DNA of 31,295 nucleotides from Dactylosporangium sp. AC04546 (GTDB taxonomy: Bacteria > Actinomycetota > Actinomycetes > Mycobacteriales > Micromonosporaceae). Shown here in pieces: positions 7,133-15,256 of the stretch. Each line of letters begins with the position of its first letter. Position 1 is the stretch's first letter. The notes beneath the pieces are model-generated. The model worked only from the letters and a program-made list of their open reading frames with translations. It did not search any database and was not told the origin of the DNA. Both the position numbers and the translations under genes were made by a program. The stretch lies in contig NZ_JAHYSG010000133.1 in the NCBI RefSeq assembly GCF_022095675.1, positions 1-31,295 on the forward strand. The letters run 5' to 3'.

Positions 7133-9787
7133 GTGATCGAGGACGATGGGAACGCCGAACGCCGGAGGTTGGCGGAAGCCGACAGCGGGGAGCGCCCATG
7201 GCGGGGCTGGGGGCCCTACGTGTCCGAGCGCGCCTGGGGCACGGTCCGCGAGGACTACAGCCCGCACGGCAACGCCTGGGACTACTTCCCGCACGATCAG
7301 GCGCGCTCCAGGGTGTACCGCTGGAACGAGGACGGCATGGCCGGCATCTGCGACGACCGGCAGACGTTCTGCTTCGGCCTCGCGCTGTGGAACGGCAAGG
7401 ACCCGATCCTCAAGGAGCGGATGTTCGGCCTCGGCGGCGACCTCGGCAACCACGGCGAGGACGTCAAGGAGTACTGGTGGTACCTGGACTCCACGCCGAC
7501 GCACTCGTGGATGAAGTGGCGCTACCACTACCCTCAGCAGGCCTTCCCGTACGACGAGCTGGTCGCCGAGAACTGCCGCCGCGGGCGGGACGAGCCCGAG
7601 TACGAGCTGGCTGACACCGGGATCTTCGACGAGGACCGCTACTGGGCGGTCGAGGTCGACTACGCCAAGGCCGGCCCGACCGACATGTGCATCCGGATCA
7701 CCGCGAAGAACATGGGCCCGGAGCCGGCGACCCTGCACATCCTGCCGACGCTGTGGTTCCGCAACACGTGGGCCTGGGGCCTGCCCGGCCGTGACTACAT
7801 GCCGGAGATCCGCGCCAAGGACAACGGGCTGCTGGCCGAGCACCGGCTGCTCGGCCGGCTCGCGCTGACCGGCGACGGGTCGCCCCGGGCGCTGTTCTGC
7901 AACAACGAGACGAACGGGCCGCGGATCTGGGGCAAGGCGGGCCGGGAGTACCCCAAGGACGGCATCGGCGACCACGTCATCCACGGCAAGGACAGCGTCA
8001 ACCCCGACGGCGTCGGCACCAAGGGCAGCCTGCACTACCTGGTCTCCGTCCCGGCCGGCGGCACGCACGAGATCCGGCTGCGGCTCAACCTCAACGCCCC
8101 CGGCGCCAAGGACCTCGCCCCGGCCGACCTCAAGACCGACTTCGAGTCGACGATGCACCGCCGCAAGGCCGAGGCCGACGAGTACTTCGACGCGCTGGTG
8201 CCGCCCGCGGCGAGCGCCGAGGAGAAGATGATCGTCCGGCAGGCGGTCGCCGGGCTCATGTGGGGCAAGCAGTTCTTCCACTTCGACGTGGCCCGCTGGC
8301 TCAAGGGCGACCCGGTGTCGGAGTCGCCGCCGGACAGCCGCCGGTACGGGCGCAACTCGCACTGGTGGCACATGAACAGCTGCGACGTGCTGTCCATGCC
8401 CGATCCGTGGGAGTACCCGTGGTACGCGGCCTGGGACCTGGCCTTCCACTGCGTCGCGATCGCCCGCGTCGACCCCGGCTTCGCCAAGGAGCAGCTGCTG
8501 CTGCTCCTGCGCGAGTGGTACATGCACCCCAACGGCCAGATCCCCGCCTACGAGTGGGCGTTCGGCGACGTGAACCCGCCGGTGCACGCCTGGGCGGCGC
8601 TGCGCGTGTTCGTGCTCGACGGCTCCCGCGACTTCGACTTCCTGGCCCGCACGCTGCACAAGCTGCTGCTGAACTTCACCTGGTGGGTCAACCGCAAGGA
8701 CGCCGAGGGCAACAACGTCTTCGAGGGCGGCTTCCTCGGGCTGGACAACGTGGGCCCGTTCGACCGCTCGGCGGCGCTGCCGGTCGGCGGCAGGCTGGAG
8801 CAGAGCGACGGCACCGCGTGGATGGCGATGTACGCGCTGAACCTGCTCGACATGTCGCTGACCCTCGCCGTGCACGACCGGGTGTACGAGGACATCGCCG
8901 CGAAGTTCCTGGAGCACTTCGCCTACATCGCCGACGCCGCATACGAGTTCGGGCTGTGGGACGAGGAGGAGGCGTTCTTCTACGACGTGCTGCGCACCGC
9001 CGGCGGCGACCGCATCCCGCTCAAGGTCCGCTCCGTCGTCGGCCTGCTCCCGCTGACCGCGACCACGATCATCAGCTCGTCGACGCTGCGCCGGCTGCCC
9101 GACGTCGCCGCCCGGCTGCGCTGGTTCCTCACCAACAAGCCGGAGTACGGCGACGTGGTCGGCGCGAAGAAGAGCCGCGGCGGCCAGCAGCTGCGGCTGC
9201 TGTCGATGGTGGGGCCGGACCAGCTGATCCGCATCCTCCAGCGGATGCTGCACGAGGACGAGTTCCTGTCCCCGTACGGCCTGCGCACGCTCTCCCGCGC
9301 GCACAAGGAGGAGCCGTTCACGGTCCACCTGGGCGACCACGCGTACACCGTCGGCTACGAGCCGGGCGAGTCCACCAGCGGCCTGTTCGGCGGCAACTCC
9401 AACTGGCGGGGCCCGATCTGGTTCCCGGTGAACTACATCCTCATCGAGGCGCTACGCCGCTTCGCCGAGTTCTTCGGCGACGATCTGCAGGTGGAGTACC
9501 CCGCGGGCACCGGGACGATGGCCACGTTGGCCGCGGTCGCCGACGACCTGTCCCTCCGCCTGGTCAAACTGTTCACCGACGACCGCGACGGCCGCCGCCC
9601 GGTCTTCGGCGACGTGGACCTGTTCCAGCGCGACCCGGCCTGGCACGACCTGCTGCTGTTCTACGAGTACTTCCACGGCGACACCGGGGCGGGCCTGGGC
9701 GCGGCCCACCAGACGGGCTGGACGGCGCTGGTGCTCGACCTGATCCTGACCCTGCGGACGCCGCCGCCGTCAACGTTCCGGGGCTAG
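7133..9787 (+). CDS. GH63/MGH1-like glycoside hydrolase
   Basis: 884-residue cytosolic protein of the bacterial mannosyl-oligosaccharide-glucosidase-like (GH63/MGH1-type) family, normally about 870-900 residues long. The family's opening is clear: [33 protein letters not shown], given here only as a landmark near residues 12-40. The (alpha/alpha)6 barrel carries [11 protein letters not shown] (Asp near 434, the usual acid position), [11 protein letters not shown] (about 471) and [15 protein letters not shown] (about 753), the region that supplies the second carboxylate in relatives. Substrate is not known for most of this clade; alpha-glucosides or mannosyl/glucosyl glycerates are plausible. 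The GTG start has GGAG nine bases upstream; a TTG 33 bases earlier is in frame. It overlaps the convergent LuxR gene by 18 bases. Confidence 0.85.
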   Translation: MIEDDGNAERRRLAEADSGERPWRGWGPYVSERAWGTVREDYSPHGNAWDYFPHDQARSRVYRWNEDGMAGICDDRQTFCFGLALWNGKDPILKERMFGLGGDLGNHGEDVKEYWWYLDSTPTHSWMKWRYHYPQQAFPYDELVAENCRRGRDEPEYELADTGIFDEDRYWAVEVDYAKAGPTDMCIRITAKNMGPEPATLHILPTLWFRNTWAWGLPGRDYMPEIRAKDNGLLAEHRLLGRLALTGDGSPRALFCNNETNGPRIWGKAGREYPKDGIGDHVIHGKDSVNPDGVGTKGSLHYLVSVPAGGTHEIRLRLNLNAPGAKDLAPADLKTDFESTMHRRKAEADEYFDALVPPAASAEEKMIVRQAVAGLMWGKQFFHFDVARWLKGDPVSESPPDSRRYGRNSHWWHMNSCDVLSMPDPWEYPWYAAWDLAFHCVAIARVDPGFAKEQLLLLLREWYMHPNGQIPAYEWAFGDVNPPVHAWAALRVFVLDGSRDFDFLARTLHKLLLNFTWWVNRKDAEGNNVFEGGFLGLDNVGPFDRSAALPVGGRLEQSDGTAWMAMYALNLLDMSLTLAVHDRVYEDIAAKFLEHFAYIADAAYEFGLWDEEEAFFYDVLRTAGGDRIPLKVRSVVGLLPLTATTIISSSTLRRLPDVAARLRWFLTNKPEYGDVVGAKKSRGGQQLRLLSMVGPDQLIRILQRMLHEDEFLSPYGLRTLSRAHKEEPFTVHLGDHAYTVGYEPGESTSGLFGGNSNWRGPIWFPVNYILIEALRRFAEFFGDDLQVEYPAGTGTMATLAAVADDLSLRLVKLFTDDRDGRRPVFGDVDLFQRDPAWHDLLLFYEYFHGDTGAGLGAAHQTGWTALVLDLILTLRTPPPSTFRG

Positions 9788-12715
9788 GCGGTGCCGCACG
9801 GCCCACAGCGCGGCCTCGGTGCGCGAGGTGGCGCCGGTCTTGCGCAGCAGGTTCGACACGTGCACGGCCACGGTACGGATGGAGATGCCGAGCGAGCTGG
9901 CGACCTGCTGGTTGCTCATGCCGGCGGCGAGGCAGCCGAGCACCTCGACCTCGCGGGCCGTCAGCTCGCCCGGCACCGGCGGCTCCCCAAGAGCGGCGAA
10001 CGCGGCCCGCTCGTTCGCGTCCGTCTCGATCGGCAGCCGCGACCGGAGCAGGGCCTCGGCCCGGGCGGGGTCGCCGTCCCTGAGGGCCAGCTCCACGCCG
10101 AGCCGGACCGTACGCCCGGCACAGAACTCCAGCCCCGCCCGCTTGAGCTGGACAACGGCCTCGTCGCACCGCCGCCGTGCGGTCGTGGCGTCGAGGCGGG
10201 GCAGGGTGACGGCCAGCAGCTCGTATATCGCCCTGCCCAGGGTCACCGCGTCGCGGTCACGCTCGGCGAGTTGGCGGGCGGCTCTCAGCAGCGCGGCGCC
10301 GCGCTCGTGGACGCCGCGCCTGGCCAGCGCCGCTCCGAGCGTGACGGAGGCCGGGGCGATGCCGATCCCGGCCCGCTCCGCGGCGGTGAGGGCGGCCTCG
10401 GCGAGCGGGAGGGCTGGGCCGGCGCCTTCGGTGTCGAGGGCCAGCTCGGCCTCGGCGGCGAGTTGCCGCGCTGTGGAGGCTTGCGAACGGCCTATGGCGG
10501 CGGCGCGGTCGAGCGCTTGGCGCTGTCCTTCGTGGTCTCCTAGGGCCCGCCGCGCAGCGGCCAGCAACCGATACGCGTCGGCAGCCTCGTCGCCGTCACC
10601 GCCCGCGCGTTCGGTCGGTCGACCGACTGAATGCCCGTTGCCCTCGGTCGGTCGACCGACCGAAAGCTCAGAACGCCCGCCATGCTCGGTCAGTCGATCG
10701 ACCGAATGTCCGTTACCGCCGGTCGGTCGACCGACCGAAAGCTCAGAACGCCCGCCATGCTCGGTCAGTCGATCGACCGAATGTCCGTTACCGCCGGTCG
10801 GTCGACCGACCGAAAGCTCAGAACGCCCGCCATGCTCGGTCAGTCGATCGACCGAATGTCCGTTACCGCCGGTCGGTCGACCGACCGAAAGCTCAGAACG
10901 CCCGCCATGCTCGGTCAGTCGATCGACCGAATGTCCGTTACCGCCGGTCGGTCGACCGACCGAAAGCTCAGAACGCCCGCCATGCTCGGTCGGTCGACCG
11001 ACCAAAAGCTCACCGCGCGCGTCACGTTCGGTCAGTCGACCGACCGAATCTTCGTAACGTTCGGTCGGTCGACCGACCGAACGCTCACCGTCGTCGGTCG
11101 GTCGATCGACCGAACACACAGCGCAGACGGCAACCTCGGTCGGTCGACCGACCGAAGGCTCACCGCGCTCGCCACGCTCGGTCGGTCGACCGATCGAGAA
11201 CTCGCCGCGCCCGTCACCGTCGGTCGGGCGACCGAACGAAAGCTCACCGCGCTCGCCACGCTCGGTCAGTCGACCGACCGAGAACTCGCCGCGCCCGTCA
11301 CCGTCGGTCGGGCGACCGAACGAAAGCTCACCGCGCTCGCCACGCTCGGTCAGTCGACCGACCGAGAGCTCGCCGCGCCCGTCACCGTCGGTCGGGCGAT
11401 CGACCGAACACGCCGGGCAGGCCGCCGCGATTTGGTGGAGCCACTCCGTCGCTAAGTCCGCCGTTGCCGTGAAGTGGGCCGCTAAGAACGCTGCCTCGGC
11501 GGCCGCCCGCAGCAAGGGTCTGGACGCCGCACCCCGGAGGTCCAGGATCGTGCCGGCCAAGGCCAGCGCGGCGTCAGGGCGGCCGGCGTGGACCAGCGTC
11601 CGTACCGCCGCTGCCGATGCGGCGCGGGCCTCCGGTGCCCGGCCCAGCGCGGCGGCGTGGCGGGCTCGCGCCGGGGCATCCCCCAGCTCCACCGCCAGCG
11701 CCAGCGCGCGGGAGTGGACTCGGGCCCGCTCGGCCGGCAGGGCTGTATGCGCCAAAGCCTCGCGTAACAGCGGGTAGCGGAACCGCAGCGGGCCTGCCGG
11801 GGCCGCGTCCGGGGCGATCACCAGCATTCCGAGGTCGAGGAGGCGGCGCAGGGCGGGGTCGACGTCGGTTGCGCAGACGTGGGCCAGTACGTCGCTCTCG
11901 ACCGGGTCGCCCAGCAGGGCCGCCGCGCGCGCCACCGTCCCCACCAGCGCCGGCTCGCCCGTCAGGGGCTCCACCAGCAGGCCCGTCACGTGGGCCGGCA
12001 AGGAGCGGGCGGTCAGGGCGTCCGCGGTGAGCAGCTCGGTGAGCCAGAACGGGTTGCCGTCCGTGCGGTGCAGGGCGGCGCGGACCGTGTCGGGGGGTGG
12101 GGGTGCTCCGTGGTACGCCTCGATGAGCTCCGTTGTCTCGCGGGCGTCGAACGGGCGCAGGTCGACTCGCAGGACCGACGGGGCGCCGCCCAGTTTGCGC
12201 AGTGTGCGGGCGGCCGCCGGGGCTGCCGGTGGGCGGCTCGTGACCAGCAGGAGGGCCGGTACGGCGATCGCGGCCAGCTCGCCTACCAGTGTGAGGCTTG
12301 CGGGGTCGAGGTCGTGCAGATCCTCGACCACCAGGACGCCGTGGTCGGTGCCGAGCAGGGCGCGGACCACGTCGACCGCGGCGCGGAGCATCGCGGCGGG
12401 AGCCAGGCGTGGTGGTGTGCCCTCCGGGGCGCGCTGAGTCAGGTGGGCCAGCACCGCCGGGTCCACGGGCGGTGCGCACAGCGGGCGGCGGCCCAGGACC
12501 GACGCGAGCCAGTCGTGTGGTGCGGCTCCCAGGGTGCGGGCGGCGCCCGCCAGTACCACCGCCGCATCGATCCGATCCAGGACCTCGGCGACCAAGCGGC
12601 TCTTCCCGCTGCCCGCCTCGCCGGTGATCACCACGACCCGTGGGCGGGCCGCCCGCCAGGCGCCCGTGATCTCGGCCAGCGCCGAGGCGCGGCCGACGAA
12701 CGGGGCGGGGGGCAT
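9770..12715 (-). CDS. Large ATPase LuxR-family regulator interrupted by a palindrome-encoded repeat region
   Basis: 981-residue LAL-type regulator. The N-terminal STAND/AAA-like ATPase has P-loop GEAGSGKS (32-39) and a Walker-B-like HGVLVVEDLHDLD near 125-137. Helical repeats follow, and a C-terminal LuxR helix-turn-helix (about 918-981: LTAREVEVLGCLAAG, NQQVASSLGISIRTVAVHVSNLLRK) ends the protein. Residues about 437-702 are a repeat tract of 11- and 14-residue units (S-V/F-G/D-R-P/L-T-E/D plus acidic/arginine/glycine spacers) encoded by the palindrome array at 10611-11407. Helical-repeat sequence resumes cleanly after it (ADAYRLLAAARRALGDHEGQ), so the tract looks like an in-frame insertion; without it the protein would be about 715 residues. 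ATG 12715 is preferred because GGTGA lies just upstream; ATG 12727 is the alternative. Target genes unknown. Confidence 0.85.
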   Translation of the reverse strand: MPPAPFVGRASALAEITGAWRAARPRVVVITGEAGSGKSRLVAEVLDRIDAAVVLAGAARTLGAAPHDWLASVLGRRPLCAPPVDPAVLAHLTQRAPEGTPPRLAPAAMLRAAVDVVRALLGTDHGVLVVEDLHDLDPASLTLVGELAAIAVPALLLVTSRPPAAPAAARTLRKLGGAPSVLRVDLRPFDARETTELIEAYHGAPPPPDTVRAALHRTDGNPFWLTELLTADALTARSLPAHVTGLLVEPLTGEPALVGTVARAAALLGDPVESDVLAHVCATDVDPALRRLLDLGMLVIAPDAAPAGPLRFRYPLLREALAHTALPAERARVHSRALALAVELGDAPARARHAAALGRAPEARAASAAAVRTLVHAGRPDAALALAGTILDLRGAASRPLLRAAAEAAFLAAHFTATADLATEWLHQIAAACPACSVDRPTDGDGRGELSVGRLTERGERGELSFGRPTDGDGRGEFSVGRLTERGERGELSFGRPTDGDGRGEFSIGRPTERGERGEPSVGRPTEVAVCAVCSVDRPTDDGERSVGRPTERYEDSVGRLTERDARGELLVGRPTEHGGRSELSVGRPTGGNGHSVDRLTEHGGRSELSVGRPTGGNGHSVDRLTEHGGRSELSVGRPTGGNGHSVDRLTEHGGRSELSVGRPTGGNGHSVDRLTEHGGRSELSVGRPTEGNGHSVGRPTERAGGDGDEAADAYRLLAAARRALGDHEGQRQALDRAAAIGRSQASTARQLAAEAELALDTEGAGPALPLAEAALTAAERAGIGIAPASVTLGAALARRGVHERGAALLRAARQLAERDRDAVTLGRAIYELLAVTLPRLDATTARRRCDEAVVQLKRAGLEFCAGRTVRLGVELALRDGDPARAEALLRSRLPIETDANERAAFAALGEPPVPGELTAREVEVLGCLAAGMSNQQVASSLGISIRTVAVHVSNLLRKTGATSRTEAALWAVRHRLAPER
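10644..10985. repeat. 75-bp tandem repeat, about 4.6 near-identical copies
   Basis: Copies start at 10644, 10719, 10794, 10869 and 10944 (the last 42 bases long). Those from 10719 onward are identical by eye, and the first differs only in its opening base. Each contains two palindromes and encodes 25 residues of the LuxR protein (palindrome-encoded heptads joined by GGNGH and HGGRSEL-like spacers). The 3-multiple length keeps the frame. Confidence 0.95.
11178..11407. repeat. 84-bp tandem repeat, about 2.7 copies
   Basis: Copies start at 11178, 11262 and 11346, each made of two 42-bp palindrome-plus-spacer units encoding 28 residues. They carry a few substitutions relative to each other, so this half of the array looks older than the 75-bp block. 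Confidence 0.85.
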
Positions 12716-12726
12716 GCCCGTCACCA

Positions 12727-12742
12727 TACGCACAACTGCGTA
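12727..12742. promoter_or_regulatory. Palindrome between LuxR and PP2C genes
   Basis: TACGCA-CAAC-TGCGTA is a perfect 6-bp inverted repeat with a 4-base centre. It abuts the upstream alternative LuxR start and lies in the short divergent gap before the phosphatase gene. A regulator-binding site is possible; nothing identifies the protein. Confidence 0.35.
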
Positions 12743-12779
12743 GAGACGCCGTGTGGTGCGATGCGGCAAGGTGTCATCC

Positions 12780-13604
12780 ATGGCAGAGGAGGAGGGGCGC
12801 CGTCCCCTGGCGCTGGAGTGGGCCGCCCGCACCGACGTCGGGCTGGTGCGGGGCAGCAACCAGGACTCGATGTTCGCCGGTGACCGGCTCCTCGCGGTCG
12901 CCGACGGGATGGGCGGCATGGCGGCCGGCGACGTCGCCAGCCGGCTCGCGATCGAGGCCATGACGCCCCTCGACGAGGAGTTCGCCGGCAACGACATCCT
13001 CACCGCGCTGCGCACCGCCGTCTCCGACGCCAACCGGCGCATCCGCGACGAGGTCGAGGCCGACCCGGCCAAGCAGGGTATGGGTACCACGCTCACGGCG
13101 CTGCTGTTCGGCGGCGGGCGCATCGGGCTGGTCCACATCGGCGACTCCCGCGCCTACCTCCTGCGCGGGGAGGAGTTCAGCCAGATCACGCGCGACGACA
13201 CGTACGTCCAGCTGCTCGTCGACGAGGGACAGATCACGCTCGACGAGGCGGCGATGCACCCGCAGCGCTCGCTGGTCAGCCGGGTGCTGCAGGGGCTGCC
13301 GACCGATCCGGTGTACTCCGTGACGCCCGCCCGGGCCCTTGACCGCTACCTGCTGTGCAGCGACGGCCTGTCGAGCGTGCTGCGCGCGGAGACCATCGAG
13401 GAGGTCCTGCGCGAGCAGCCCGGCGCGCAGGAGTGCGTCGACCGGCTCGTCGACCTGGCGCTGCGGGGCGGCGGACCGGACAACATCACCGCGGTCGTCG
13501 CCGACGTCGTGGGCGACGACGTGCCGGAGCGGCGCGGGCTGCGCCGCCGGCTCCAGTCGTGGCTGGGTCGCAGCGAGGTCACCGGGGCACGGCTGCCGGC
13601 GTAG
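12780..13604 (+). CDS. PP2C-family Ser/Thr protein phosphatase
   Basis: 274-residue soluble metal-dependent protein phosphatase of the bacterial PstP/PrpC type, expected to reverse Ser/Thr phosphorylation. All metal and phosphate motifs are in place: RGSNQDS (NQD 27-29), ADGMGG (42-46), HIGDSRAYLLR (GDSR 121-124), LCSDGLSS (194-196) and GGPDNITAVV (GPDN 232-235). Unlike PstP of mycobacteria it has no membrane helix; it stops after a short basic tail. The ATG start has an AAGGTG-type site about 7 bases upstream. It diverges from the LuxR gene and overlaps the convergent monooxygenase by 26 bases. Three Ser/Thr kinases are encoded in the window, but none is adjacent, so its partner cannot be assigned. 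Confidence 0.93.
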   Translation: MAEEEGRRPLALEWAARTDVGLVRGSNQDSMFAGDRLLAVADGMGGMAAGDVASRLAIEAMTPLDEEFAGNDILTALRTAVSDANRRIRDEVEADPAKQGMGTTLTALLFGGGRIGLVHIGDSRAYLLRGEEFSQITRDDTYVQLLVDEGQITLDEAAMHPQRSLVSRVLQGLPTDPVYSVTPARALDRYLLCSDGLSSVLRAETIEEVLREQPGAQECVDRLVDLALRGGGPDNITAVVADVVGDDVPERRGLRRRLQSWLGRSEVTGARLPA

Positions 13605-14658
13605 GCGGCTCCCACTCCGTCACCGCCAGCGCGCTCGACACGGCCAGCCGGTCGGGCAGCAGCCGCGCGGCCGTCCGCACCACCGCGCCGGTGAGCCGGC
13701 CCTTGGCGCCCACCAGCCGGCCCATCTGCCAGGACCGGTCGACGATGCGCCGCACCCGGGGCTCCCGCAGCGCGGCATAGCGGCCCAGGTCCGTAGCGAG
13801 GGCGGCCAGCGTCACCGCGTCCTCCAGGGCCTGGCACGCGCCCTGCCCGAGGTTCGGGGTCATCGCGTGGGCCGCGTCGCCGACCAGTGCGACCCGGTCC
13901 CCGAACCGCATCGGCGCGACCGGGTGCAGGTCGTGCAGCGGGTGGTGCAGCAGCGCGGCGGGGTCGGTGGCGGCGAGCAGCCGGCCGATCGGGTCGTGCC
14001 AGCCGCCGAGCCGCTCGCGCAGCTCCGTGAGCTGCTCCTCGGCGGAGCCGGTGCGCATCGGGCCGGGCGCGGCGACGTACCAGTAGATGCCGCGGCCGGT
14101 GGGCGCGGCGCCGAACCGCCAGCCGCGGGGTCCGACGGTCTCGCCGCCGCTGGCGATCGGCATGTCGGGCACGATCGCCCGCCAGGAGACCTGGCCGCTG
14201 TCCCTGATGCCGATGTTCGGGGCGTACCGCGCCCGCACCCGGCTGCGGATGCCGTCCGCGCCCACGATCAGGTCGGCGTCGAGGGTGTCGACGTCGGTCA
14301 CCTCGACGCCGGTGCGCACGGTGACGCTCGGCGGCAGCGCGCCGGCCAGGATCTCGTGCAGGTCGGCGCGGTGCACGACGACGAGGCGGTGGCCGGTCAT
14401 GTCGACGCGGCTGAGGTACCGCCCGTCCGCCGCCCGCATGCCGCTGCGCTCGGGCATCCGGCCGCCGGCGGACTCGACCGCCGCGCCGATGCCGAGCCGG
14501 TCGAGCGCCCGCAGCGCGTTCGGCCACAGGGACAGGCCGGCGCCGATCGCGCCCAGCTGCGGCTGGCGCTCCAGCACCGTCACGTCCCAGCCGCGCTGCC
14601 CCAGGCCGATGGCCGTCGCCAGGCCACCGATCCCGCCGCCCACCACGATCGCGTGCAT
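13579..14658 (-). CDS. FAD-dependent monooxygenase (class A, UbiH/PHBH-like)
   Basis: 359-residue flavoprotein hydroxylase. The N-terminal Rossmann motif GGGIGG (7-12) with E30 ending the second strand, the GADG motif (133-136, IVGADGIRSRVR) and the late GD motif (RVALVGDAAHAMTPNLGQG, Gly260-Asp261) are the three hallmarks of single-component aromatic or polyene hydroxylases using NAD(P)H. No membrane segment. Substrate unknown; the pairing with a divergent TetR repressor suggests induction by a small molecule that may be its substrate (inference). The ATG start is preceded by GGGGAGG. Its 3' end overlaps the phosphatase gene by 26 bases in a convergent arrangement. Confidence 0.9.
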   Translation of the reverse strand: MHAIVVGGGIGGLATAIGLGQRGWDVTVLERQPQLGAIGAGLSLWPNALRALDRLGIGAAVESAGGRMPERSGMRAADGRYLSRVDMTGHRLVVVHRADLHEILAGALPPSVTVRTGVEVTDVDTLDADLIVGADGIRSRVRARYAPNIGIRDSGQVSWRAIVPDMPIASGGETVGPRGWRFGAAPTGRGIYWYVAAPGPMRTGSAEEQLTELRERLGGWHDPIGRLLAATDPAALLHHPLHDLHPVAPMRFGDRVALVGDAAHAMTPNLGQGACQALEDAVTLAALATDLGRYAALREPRVRRIVDRSWQMGRLVGAKGRLTGAVVRTAARLLPDRLAVSSALAVTEWEPPTPAAVPR

Positions 14659-14680
14659 CGATCCTCCCCGGATGCGTCCA

Positions 14681-14712
14681 CTACATCTGTAGCAACAACG
14701 CTACACCTGTAG
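14681..14712. promoter_or_regulatory. Two matched palindromic operators between monooxygenase and TetR
   Basis: CTACA-TC-TGTAG (14681-14692) and CTACA-CC-TGTAG (14701-14712) are perfect 5-bp-arm palindromes, 20 bp centre to centre, about two helical turns. They occupy the 64-bp gap between divergent genes, the second ending 10 bases before the tetR GTG. This is the expected geometry for TetR dimers repressing both directions. Confidence 0.75.
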
Positions 14713-14722
14713 CATCGGACCG

Positions 14723-15238
14723 GTGAGCGTTCGTGACGGGGATCGCAAGGTGCGGCTGGCCGACGCCGCCGTCGACGTGCTCGGCACCGACGGTGTCCGG
14801 GCGCTGACCCATCGCGCCGTCGACGCGCGGGCCGGCCTGCCGCAGGGCACGTGCAGCTACCACTACCCCACCCGCAACGCCCTGCTCACGGCCGCGCTCG
14901 AACGCATCGCGGACCTCGACCTCGCCGAGTCCGAGGCCGATCCGGATCTGGCAGCGGTACTGGCGAGCTGGGTCACCGGCGGCGCCACCCGCACGCGGGC
15001 CCGGTTCATGCTCATGCTCGACCCGCAGACCCGCGCCGAGCTCGGGCCGGCCGCGGAGCGGCTGGCCGGCTCGTTCGTCGAGCGGGGCACCGAGCTGCTC
15101 GGCTCGGCCGAGCGGGCCCGGCTGCTCATCGGCCTGCTCGACGGGCTGCTGCTCGACGAGCTGACCCGTGGCATGCTGCCCGACCAGCAGCGACGCGAGC
15201 GGATAGGGACGGTCCTCAAACTCGTCGGTAACCTCTGA
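14723..15238 (+). CDS. TetR-family transcriptional repressor
   Basis: 171-residue TetR-type regulator. The N-terminal helix-turn-helix spans about residues 10-52 (VLGTDGVRALTHRAVDARAGLPQGTCSYHYPTRNALL), where the Y-H/Y-P-T-R-N-A-L-L block ends the DNA-binding domain. The shorter C-terminal ligand domain is leucine-rich and not recognisable beyond the family. It starts with GTG 10 bases after a palindromic operator, so it may be expressed from a leaderless or near-leaderless transcript. It probably represses itself and the divergent FAD monooxygenase. The next gene starts 18 bases after its stop, so the c-di-GMP-type protein may be co-transcribed with it. Confidence 0.88.
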   Translation: MSVRDGDRKVRLADAAVDVLGTDGVRALTHRAVDARAGLPQGTCSYHYPTRNALLTAALERIADLDLAESEADPDLAAVLASWVTGGATRTRARFMLMLDPQTRAELGPAAERLAGSFVERGTELLGSAERARLLIGLLDGLLLDELTRGMLPDQQRRERIGTVLKLVGNL

Positions 15239-15256
15239 GCCTCTGGCTCGTTAGCC

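Larger units (their letters stand above)
10611..11407. repeat. Array of 21 in-frame copies of a 20-bp palindrome
   Basis: Consensus TCGGTCGGTCGACCGACCGA, its own reverse complement. Copies begin at 10611, 10644, 10686, 10719, 10761, 10794, 10836, 10869, 10911, 10944, 10986, 11028, 11061, 11094, 11136, 11178, 11220, 11262, 11304, 11346 and 11388. Three copies (10644, 11061, 11136) are perfect; four (10719, 10794, 10869, 10944) differ only at base 1. Every start-to-start distance is 33 or 42 bp, leaving 13- or 22-base spacers and preserving the LuxR frame throughout. Recurrent variants (A at position 7, T at 13, G at 9, A at 17) are not compensated on the other arm. No other copy was noticed in this window. 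Confidence 0.95.

Noticed and set aside
6947..9340. 797-codon minus-strand frame opposite the GH63-like gene
   Set aside because: Composition is Val/Arg/Asp-rich shadow sequence with no domain; the plus strand carries the conserved glycosidase.
10611..11407. CRISPR array
   Set aside because: Units are 20-bp perfect palindromes with 13/22-base spacers that are themselves repeated, all inside an open frame. CRISPR spacers would be unique and about 30-40 bases, and no cas genes are near.
10631..11455. Long plus-strand reading frame opposite the LuxR gene
   Set aside because: The palindrome has no stop codon in any frame, so both strands stay open automatically; no start signal or domain supports a gene.
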